A stretch of 5,346 nucleotides of DNA, from the NCBI GenBank assembly GCA_016209785.1, contig JACQVM010000087.1:1-5346 (forward strand), given 5' to 3'. The position numbers and the translations under genes are program-made. Shown here piece by piece: positions 1 through 4,914 of this stretch. How positions within the stretch are numbered: the first letter of the stretch is position 1; each line of letters begins with the position of its first letter. Source of the stretch: Candidatus Melainabacteria bacterium (GTDB taxonomy: Bacteria; Cyanobacteriota; Vampirovibrionia; Obscuribacterales; Obscuribacteraceae). The notes beneath the pieces are model-generated. The model was not told where the DNA came from and did not search any database. It saw only the letters and a program-made list of their open reading frames with translations.

Positions 1-178
1 GACTCAAGCTGATGCCGAGGCTTACAAAATACTTGCCACCAATAAGGCTCTCGGCAATAGTCCAGATTACATACGGCTGGAGGCAGTACGCAAATTAAAT
101 CCTAATGCTGAGGTTGTTTATGTGCCGCATGGCAGCTCAATTCTTATACCTGGCACCATACCAGGACAGAAGAATTAG
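1..178 (+). CDS. SPFH/band-7 (prohibitin-like) protein, C-terminal fragment
   Basis: The frame starting at base 2 is open for 58 codons and ends in TAG at 176-178; the start lies beyond the left edge. The fragment begins with an Ala/Glu-rich helical piece (ADAEAYKILATNKAL), followed by SPDYIRLEAVRKL and then by VVYVPHGSSILIPG. This order (the end of an AEAEA-type coiled coil, an 'xPxYxxLxAxxxL' helix, then a 'VxYVPxGS' strand and a Pro/Gly-rich tail) is typical of the C-terminus of bacterial SPFH/prohibitin-homology proteins, which form membrane-bound oligomers and are often linked to protease control or membrane microdomains. The N-terminal membrane anchor and the SPFH domain itself are not visible, so the family call rests on the tail alone. 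The gene converges with the epimerase gene and overlaps it by four bases. Confidence 0.6.
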   Translation, partial: TQADAEAYKILATNKALGNSPDYIRLEAVRKLNPNAEVVYVPHGSSILIPGTIPGQKN

Positions 179-1173
179 CTCACGTTAGCACAGGCTTTCT
201 CGTTTAAGTACCAACTGACGAATTGCTGAACTCCTGTCTCAAAGGAAATTGTTGGGTTGTACCCCAATACCTTCTGGGCTTTTTCTATGCTGGCATAAGT
301 GTAAGGCATGTCGCCAACTGCAAAGGGTTTGTACACTAGCTTGGACTGCTTTCCTAATGCCTGCTCGAGGCAATGAATCATGTCCATAAGTACAATTGGT
401 TGTGAGCGCCCTAGGTTGATGATGTCATAACCAGGCAAGTTATATTTCATGGCTTGCTGAATGCCGGATACAATATCATCGATAAAGGTGTAGTCACGCT
501 TGCTTGTGCCATCACCAAAAACGTCAATAGGCTTGCTCTGGTCAATAAGCTGACAAAATTTATGAATAGCCAGATCAGGCCTTTGACGCGGCCCAAATAC
601 AGTGAAAAACCTTAGACAAACAACAGATAATCCACGTGTATGATGAGCTGAATAACACAGTAGTTCTCCAGCAGCTTTAGAAGCTGCATAAGGGGACAAA
701 GGACGATCAACAAGATCAGTCTCTAAGAAAGTTTCTCCAGAGCGCTCACCATAAACTGAGCTTGAAGAACCAAACACAAGGCGTGATTGGTTGCCATTGG
801 CAAGCAAGTTGTCAATCAAGTTTTGCGTGCCAGTTACATTGACGTCCATATAAAGAGCAGGTTGCTGCATAGAAGGACGTACTCCTGCCATTGCAGCTAG
901 GTGAACAACCACATCAAACGGTCCGTGAGCAAACACCTTCTCGAGATCATGTTGATTACGTAAATCACCTTCCACTAGCATATATCTGGAGTGCTTCAGA
1001 TGTTCTTGTATGTTCCGTCGTTTTACCTGGCTAGGGTAAAAGGCGTTGAAGTTATCCAGCACTACTGTTGTGTCTCCTTGGCATAGCAAACGATCAACAA
1101 GATGGCTACCAATAAAGCCAGCGCCTCCGGTAACTAAAACTTTGCGAGTGGTCGATGCTTTAGCGGTTGACAC
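175..1173 (-). CDS. NAD-dependent epimerase, UDP-glucuronate 4-epimerase-like (extended SDR)
   Basis: A 332-residue extended short-chain dehydrogenase/reductase, the usual length for nucleotide-sugar epimerases. Visible motifs: the Rossmann glycine motif GGAGFIGSHL (residues 16-25) for NAD(H), Asp40 at the end of strand 2, HLAAMAGVRPS (91-101), the serine stretch FGSSSSVYGE (134-143), the catalytic YxxxK pair Tyr162/Lys166, and RFFTVFGPRQRPD near residue 190. The AGVR and FFTVxGPxxRPD signatures are those of UDP-glucuronate 4-epimerases, which interconvert UDP-glucuronate and UDP-galacturonate for surface polysaccharide; another UDP-sugar substrate is possible. The start is GTG (CAC on the plus strand at 1171-1173): an in-frame stop lies 21 bases upstream and no other start codon falls between, while the next Met is residue 65. 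The start overlaps the end of the peptidase gene by 14 bases, suggesting translational coupling, and no clear Shine-Dalgarno is seen. Last gene of the presumed operon. Cytoplasmic. Confidence 0.9.
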   Translation of the reverse strand: MSTAKASTTRKVLVTGGAGFIGSHLVDRLLCQGDTTVVLDNFNAFYPSQVKRRNIQEHLKHSRYMLVEGDLRNQHDLEKVFAHGPFDVVVHLAAMAGVRPSMQQPALYMDVNVTGTQNLIDNLLANGNQSRLVFGSSSSVYGERSGETFLETDLVDRPLSPYAASKAAGELLCYSAHHTRGLSVVCLRFFTVFGPRQRPDLAIHKFCQLIDQSKPIDVFGDGTSKRDYTFIDDIVSGIQQAMKYNLPGYDIINLGRSQPIVLMDMIHCLEQALGKQSKLVYKPFAVGDMPYTYASIEKAQKVLGYNPTISFETGVQQFVSWYLNEKACANVS

Positions 1174-1906
1174 TTGTTTTGCTCGGTTTGTTTACTGTGT
1201 GTTTGGTTGCTTCGAAGACGAATTCTTGAAAAAGTGTTTTGTTGCCATCCAAGTCGCGCTCAGGATGCCATTGCAGTCCAACAGTAAATGGACGATCGGT
1301 TTTTTCTACAGCCTCAATTATGCCATCATCAGCGTAAGCTACAGCCTTCAGTCCAGCTCCTAGTACCTTAATTGCTTGATGGTGCGAGGTTGGAACATCA
1401 AGAACCTGTGTGGAGTAAATTTGTCCAAGCAGGCTATCACCATTAACTCTCACTGAATGTCTAGCGTATCCCAACATGTTACCGTTGGGTTTGCTGTGTA
1501 CTACAGAGGAATTTGGTAACGTGGTTTGTATGTCCTGCATTAGTGAACCACCTAAGCTTATATTTAAAAGCTGACAACCACCACAAATTCCTAAAAGCGG
1601 AATGTGTGTACCTGTGAGAGTTGTTTTGACCAAACGCAGATCAAATTCCTGCCGTGTTAGATGAATGAGTTCACAGGTTGGTTCTATAGGTTCACCATAA
1701 AGATGAGCTGAGTAATCGCGTCCGCCAATTAACATGAGCCCATGCAGATTGCCTAAAAGCTGCTCAAGATCAATGTTAGACATTGGCGGAATAAGTACAG
1801 GAATTCCACCGGCTTTTTGGATGGCCTCATAATAGGTTGCTTGAATACAAGCTGTCAGTAGAGGTCTACTTTGAATATCTAGGTTGATGCCAATTAAGGG
1901 TTTCAT
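1160..1906 (-). CDS. Peptidase C26 / gamma-glutamyl-gamma-aminobutyrate hydrolase-like (class I GATase fold)
   Basis: A 248-residue protein of the peptidase C26 family (PuuD-like), which hydrolyses gamma-glutamyl amide bonds with a Cys-His-Glu triad. It begins with KPLIGINLD and the conserved early Tyr-rich helix ATYYEAIQKAGG (23-34), followed by LMLIGGRDYS (57-66), the nucleophile elbow GICGGCQLLN (106-115, Cys108), LGGSLMQDI (118-126), TSHHQAIK (173-180), and GLQWHPE (210-216, His214 and Glu216). The full triad is present, so it should be active. One difference: the residue after the nucleophile is Gly109, where this family usually has Arg (GICRGxQ), so the substrate may differ from gamma-glutamyl-GABA. 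ATG start at 1904-1906; no good Shine-Dalgarno. It begins 21 bases after the TPR gene and runs 14 bases into the epimerase gene. The neighbours do not suggest putrescine catabolism, so the puuD symbol is not applied. Confidence 0.9.
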   Translation of the reverse strand: MKPLIGINLDIQSRPLLTACIQATYYEAIQKAGGIPVLIPPMSNIDLEQLLGNLHGLMLIGGRDYSAHLYGEPIEPTCELIHLTRQEFDLRLVKTTLTGTHIPLLGICGGCQLLNISLGGSLMQDIQTTLPNSSVVHSKPNGNMLGYARHSVRVNGDSLLGQIYSTQVLDVPTSHHQAIKVLGAGLKAVAYADDGIIEAVEKTDRPFTVGLQWHPERDLDGNKTLFQEFVFEATKHTVNKPSKTSVNR

Positions 1907-1927
1907 GGACTGGGTCAGTATGCGTAC

Positions 1928-3121
1928 TCAATTAGTATGGCTTTTTCGTTGCATGAGTGATTGCAGGCACAACTTTGCCTCATAGTCGCCTGGGGCAAGC
2001 TTGGTTGTTGTTAAAAGCTCAGCAATAGCCCCGTTGACGTCTCCATCGTCACTTAAGGCTAGTCCTAAAGCACGATGCAAATCTGAGTTTTTAGGATCTA
2101 ACTTAAGCGCAAGACGATAGTGTGTGACTGCAGACTGATGGTCACCTAGCTTCTGGTATACCCGGGCAAGGTTGCTGTGCATGCCTGGGTTGTTGGGTGC
2201 CAAAGACAAAGCATTGCGTGCTTCCTCTAAGGCTTTGTCTAGTTTGTCTGTGTTTGCCAATGCCCAAGATAGTCCCTTGTGTGCTTCTGCATAAGAGGGG
2301 TCTAATTCGATTGCCTGACGAAACTCTAGGATGGCTGCATCCCACTTGTCCAAATTGCCTAACGTCTGCCCAAAACGAAAGTGGACGGAAGCATCATTGG
2401 GATTCAAGGAGACGGCTCTTTTATACTCTTCAAGAGCAAGTCCAGTTTGCCTGACTGCAATATAGCATTCGGACAGTATCAAATGTGGTATCACCAATGA
2501 ATTATCCAGTTTGATGGCACGTTTGCATTCACAAATTGCTGGGCGGTACCAGTGCTTTATGCGAAAACATTCTGCAAGGTAAGCGTGAGCTAGGGCGTTT
2601 CTCTTGTCACATTTTAAAGAACGTTTGTACTGTCTGTAGGCGCCGGCATGGTCACCTAGCATTCGCAAGGACTCGCCTAAAATGAGGTGAGCGTCACTGC
2701 TGGTGGGACGAAGTGCAACCACTTCCTTTGCTTCTCTGAGTGCCTCTTGATAGTCCGACAAAAACATAAGTATTTTGGCCAGCATGAAGTGAGCTTTGAA
2801 GTTTTGATTGTCATGTTTGACTACAATTTCGTATTCAATGAGCGCATTTGTGTAGTCTTTGTGTTCGAAGTATGCGTCTCCTAGCTTGGTATGATGTGCT
2901 ATAGCCTTTGTATTTACTACTGGCTGTGGCTGTTCAGCGGTAGTTTGGTCGCCTTGAGAATGTCTTGTTGCTGGTGCTGCCAGTCCGGAGAAACCCTTAA
3001 GACCAAACAAATTAAAGCCTACACACTGAGACTCACAGCCCAGAAGGGCAAGAACTACAATTAGTGCTAAACGAGGAATTGTATGTGTCATGCTTTTAAG
3101 TATAGCCAAACTTTTTACCAC
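1928..3121 (-). CDS. TPR-repeat lipoprotein-like protein
   Basis: A protein of 397 residues if started at GTG (3119-3121), or 387 if started at the in-frame ATG at 3089-3091 (Met11). Neither start has a clear Shine-Dalgarno; the ATG gives a more typical short signal peptide (MTHTIPR, then a hydrophobic stretch). Residues 18-28 are hydrophobic and end in the lipobox-like LLGC, with Cys29 as the predicted lipidated residue, so it is probably membrane-anchored outside the cytoplasm. A Gly/Ala/Gln/Pro-rich linker (about 35-72) precedes nine exact 34-residue tetratricopeptide repeats (73-378) and a short capping helix (379-397). TPR arrays form superhelical protein-binding scaffolds; no catalytic domain is present. 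Every repeat carries His at the same site (see the repeat entry). It sits between the exonuclease-WYL gene (54-base gap) and the peptidase gene (21-base gap). The binding partner is unknown. Confidence 0.88.
   Translation of the reverse strand: MVKSLAILKSMTHTIPRLALIVVLALLGCESQCVGFNLFGLKGFSGLAAPATRHSQGDQTTAEQPQPVVNTKAIAHHTKLGDAYFEHKDYTNALIEYEIVVKHDNQNFKAHFMLAKILMFLSDYQEALREAKEVVALRPTSSDAHLILGESLRMLGDHAGAYRQYKRSLKCDKRNALAHAYLAECFRIKHWYRPAICECKRAIKLDNSLVIPHLILSECYIAVRQTGLALEEYKRAVSLNPNDASVHFRFGQTLGNLDKWDAAILEFRQAIELDPSYAEAHKGLSWALANTDKLDKALEEARNALSLAPNNPGMHSNLARVYQKLGDHQSAVTHYRLALKLDPKNSDLHRALGLALSDDGDVNGAIAELLTTTKLAPGDYEAKLCLQSLMQRKSHTN
1988..2905 (-). repeat. Nine tandem TPR units (102-base period, protein level)
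   Basis: Nine consecutive 34-codon units with no insertion encode residues 73-378 of the TPR protein. Unit ends follow the TPR pattern, for example AVSLNPN, AIELDPS, ALSLAPN and ALKLDPK. The fifth residue of each unit as phased here, equivalent to consensus TPR position 4, is His in all nine. The DNA copies are diverged, so this is an old protein repeat rather than a recent DNA duplication. Confidence 0.85.
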
Positions 3122-3125
3122 ACTA

Positions 3126-3139
3126 ATCTAGCATCTAGC
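3126..3139. repeat. Tandem heptamer (ATCTAGC)x2 just upstream of the TPR gene
   Basis: Two adjacent copies of ATCTAGC (GCTAGAT on the minus strand) lie 5-18 bases ahead of the GTG start of the TPR gene, in the 54-base gap after the exonuclease gene. The adjacent minus-strand 9-mer TAGATTAGT (3122-3130) also occurs in the exonuclease leader (4060-4068). Its role is unknown and chance is possible. Confidence 0.3.
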
Positions 3140-3175
3140 CGACCAAATGTCTAAACTTATTGAGTATAACCAACC

Positions 3176-4042
3176 TCAGTTGGCGATTGACTTGTCCAGC
3201 AACCGAAAGCTTACAATTCTGTCAAGTCGGAATGTTCTTTCAGCCTTGACAGTGTGACAGTATGCGCTCAGATAATATCTTCCGCGCCAGCCATGCACTG
3301 CCTGTGGTGTTACTATGCGTCTGGCAACTTGACCGCCCTGATAGGTTAGGCTGATGCGCAGATGTTCGTCGATTGCCTGGGTGATAAATTCAAATCCTGC
3401 CGGCATTGTCTTAAGCTGTTCTCTGGCATCTTCTTGAAGGTTATTGAAACTAATCGGAGCACAAATGTCTGACAGCTCCTTCCATGTGCTAACGTCTGAA
3501 AGTATGTCAAGCAGCCGGACGAAAAGATCCTTGACATGATAGCTGTCAGCCAATGCCCGGTGATATCCTCCCGAGCTTAGCCCAAGGTGCTCTACCAGGG
3601 TATGCAACTGATGGTTGACAGCCTCTGGAATTAACCTGCGCGATAGACTTAAAGTATCAATTACTAGATGCTCTGGGGGTGGTGCGTTGAGCTTGGCAAG
3701 CGCTACTTCCAGAAAACCTAAATCAAAGCTAGCATTATGAGCCACCAGAACAACCTCACCGTGTCCTAGCCACTGAAGAAAACTGGGGATTACAGTGCTG
3801 TATTTTGGTTGTCCGCATACCATCTCATCGGTGATGCCGTGAATGGCTGTTGCTTCCTCCGGGATTTTGCTGTCCGGGTCGATTAACTGACTGAATGTGG
3901 ACAGCACTTGCCCATCTATGGAGAACTTGACCCCAGATAATTCAACTAAATGTGCTCCTATTGGCGACAACCCTGTTGTTTCTGTATCAAAAGCAACAAA
4001 GGTGAGACCGGTCAAAGGGGTAACGGCTGATGGATATACCAT
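3176..4042 (-). CDS. DEDDh 3'-5' exonuclease fused to a C-terminal WYL domain
   Basis: A 288-residue two-domain protein. Residues about 12-180 form a DnaQ/RNase T-type exonuclease with all five DEDDh residues: Asp19 and Glu21 in FDTETTG, Asp107 in HNASFD, and His161 and Asp166 in YHRALADS. AIHGITDEM (66-74) is another hallmark of the PolIII-epsilon-like group. This domain removes nucleotides from 3' ends using two metal ions. Residues about 214-284 match a WYL domain: an AIDEHLRISLTY start, RRIVTPQAV, the signature segment GRYYLSAY (254-261, with YYL in place of WYL), and RTFRLDRI (269-276). WYL domains are usually ligand or nucleic-acid sensors in HTH transcription factors and defence regulators, but no helix-turn-helix is seen here. 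ATG start with an AAGAG ribosome-site-like motif (4049-4053) six bases upstream. First gene of the presumed four-gene operon. It is not the polymerase proofreading subunit by context; a repair or sensing role is inferred. Confidence 0.88.
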   Translation of the reverse strand: MVYPSAVTPLTGLTFVAFDTETTGLSPIGAHLVELSGVKFSIDGQVLSTFSQLIDPDSKIPEEATAIHGITDEMVCGQPKYSTVIPSFLQWLGHGEVVLVAHNASFDLGFLEVALAKLNAPPPEHLVIDTLSLSRRLIPEAVNHQLHTLVEHLGLSSGGYHRALADSYHVKDLFVRLLDILSDVSTWKELSDICAPISFNNLQEDAREQLKTMPAGFEFITQAIDEHLRISLTYQGGQVARRIVTPQAVHGWRGRYYLSAYCHTVKAERTFRLDRIVSFRLLDKSIAN

Positions 4043-4055
4043 AAGTATCTCTTCG

Positions 4056-4069
4056 ATAGACTAATCTAT
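4056..4069. promoter_or_regulatory. Inverted repeat in the exonuclease-WYL leader, possible operator
   Basis: ATAGA-CTAA-TCTAT is a perfect inverted repeat with 5-base arms and a 4-base spacer. It lies just downstream of the predicted minus-strand start point (about 4075) and ahead of the ribosome-binding region. Such a place suits a repressor site or a small leader hairpin. The arms are short and AT-rich, so chance cannot be excluded. Confidence 0.3.
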
Positions 4070-4081
4070 GCCCAAAGTTTC

Positions 4082-4108
4082 ATTATAGTCGCAAATGCTG
4101 GTTGTAAA
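4082..4108 (-). promoter_or_regulatory. Sigma-70-type promoter for the exonuclease-WYL operon
   Basis: On the minus strand, TATAAT (plus positions 4082-4087) is a perfect -10 hexamer, and TTTACA (4103-4108) matches five of six bases of the -35 consensus. The spacer is 15 bases, shorter than the preferred 17. Transcription would begin near 4075, giving a leader of about 33 bases before the ATG at 4042. It is the best promoter in the window and sits at the head of the four-gene cluster. Confidence 0.55.
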
Positions 4109-4111
4109 ATT

Positions 4112-4117
4112 TATGAT
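4112..4117 (+). promoter_or_regulatory. -10 element for the secreted Het-C/PLC-like gene
   Basis: TATGAT matches five of six bases of the -10 consensus. Transcription would start near 4124, giving a leader of about 20 bases that contains the GGAG ribosome site. No good -35 hexamer is seen at 16-18 bases upstream, so this promoter may be weak or activator-dependent. It overlaps the region of the divergent exonuclease promoter. Confidence 0.4.
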
Positions 4118-4131
4118 TAAAGCATTTGACT

Positions 4132-4135
4132 GGAG
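4132..4135 (+). promoter_or_regulatory. Shine-Dalgarno GGAG that decides the start at 4144
   Basis: GGAG ends eight bases before the ATG at 4144, which is good spacing. The longer frame could start at TTG 4126, but that start would place this motif inside the coding region and would begin almost at the predicted transcription start. The ATG is preferred. Confidence 0.7.
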
Positions 4136-4143
4136 ACCTGGTT

Positions 4144-4914
4144 ATGCGTAGCGTGGGCTTTTCTATATCCATTCTGATATTGTTTGTCGGCTTAGCTGTC
4201 AACAGTTACGCGTTTAGTAGCTTTGCTGACAAGGACGGGGCGGTGCATGAGCAAATCACGCGTGACGCGCTTGCCGGTACCATATCTGATGCTAATCTGG
4301 CGGTAGTCATAAAGGCTATAATTAGCCAAGATATTGCCGGGTCAGAGGACGCAAGTGAGTCCCGCCGGCATTTCAGTGATGATCATTTCAGTGCTTGCCT
4401 GGCTTACATAGACCGGGAAAAGAAGAAGGCGCTCAATTATGCTTGTGATGCGGACACTGATCCAGACAATCGCGCACGAGCGCTTAAACACTTTGGACTT
4501 ATGCTTCATACTGCTCAAGACTTTTATAGCAAAACTAACTATGTTGAGCTTCAATTGGAAGATGCCAGGAAAATAGCTGACCCTTTTAATATAGAGTTGG
4601 TGGACTGGGCAAAAATTCCGGACGGATACGTGGGACCTGTAAGCAGAACTAGGCTTGCAGTTGCCAATCAAGTCATGGATTTAAACAAGGACAATGCTCA
4701 TACCCCGCAAGGTAAGAAAGCAGTTGCAGGCACCACTTACTTTGTTATTGCCAAGGATTTAGCTGTACGTGAAACACAAAGGCAGTGGAATCTTTTTGAG
4801 ACACTACTAAAAGCACGTTTTCAAACCCGAGCGGCAGCAATTATTACTGCCCTAAGGCAAGCCAGCCCAGGCAAAGAAGTGTCTGCTGATTCTTTTCTTG
4901 ACCTTAATGATTAA
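4144..4914 (+). CDS. Secreted Het-C / zinc-dependent phospholipase C-like protein
   Basis: A 256-residue protein from the ATG with a GGAG ribosome site. It has a clear Sec signal peptide: MRS, a hydrophobic core (residues 4-19), then NSYA with likely cleavage after Ala23, so the mature protein is outside the cytoplasm. The mature part starts with an AVHEQITRDAL helix (33-43), resembling the N-terminal His-containing helix of the phospholipase C / S1-P1 nuclease fold. It continues with RRHFSDDHF (74-82; His76, His81) and the most telling segment, HFGLMLHTAQDFYSKTNYVEL (116-136; His116, His122, Asp126), the 'LHxxQDFYxHxN' signature of Het-C-like proteins. The usual His of DFYSHSN is Lys130 or Thr131 here, so one metal ligand may be missing. 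The later helix (AGTTYFVIAKDLAVRETQRQW, from about 195) is unassigned. A metal-dependent lipase or nuclease role is inferred only; it may instead be a non-catalytic relative. The start is divergent from the exonuclease operon. Confidence 0.7.
   Translation: MRSVGFSISILILFVGLAVNSYAFSSFADKDGAVHEQITRDALAGTISDANLAVVIKAIISQDIAGSEDASESRRHFSDDHFSACLAYIDREKKKALNYACDADTDPDNRARALKHFGLMLHTAQDFYSKTNYVELQLEDARKIADPFNIELVDWAKIPDGYVGPVSRTRLAVANQVMDLNKDNAHTPQGKKAVAGTTYFVIAKDLAVRETQRQWNLFETLLKARFQTRAAAIITALRQASPGKEVSADSFLDLND

Noticed and set aside
149..165. Inverted repeat CCTGG-N7-CCAGG as a terminator for the epimerase operon or the SPFH-like gene
   Set aside because: It lies inside the SPFH-like coding region, has only 5-base arms and no T-run on either strand.
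1046..1363. Plus-strand open frame of 105 codons
   Set aside because: It lies antisense across the epimerase/peptidase junction, has no family resemblance, and both opposing genes have strong motifs.
2197..2454. Plus-strand open frames within 2197-2884 and the minus-strand frame 2142-2345
   Set aside because: They are other-frame readings of the TPR gene and have low-complexity composition typical of such shadows.
1988..2905. Recent DNA-level tandem duplication or satellite
   Set aside because: The 102-base period is clear only in the protein; the DNA of the units has diverged.
3163..3168. Minus-strand TATACT as an internal promoter for the TPR gene
   Set aside because: No -35 hexamer of any quality is found 16-18 bases upstream; the short gap fits read-through from the exonuclease gene better.
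4342..4671. Minus-strand open frame of 109 codons
   Set aside because: It is antisense to the secreted protein gene, which has a signal peptide, ribosome site and family motif; the antisense product has no recognisable domain.
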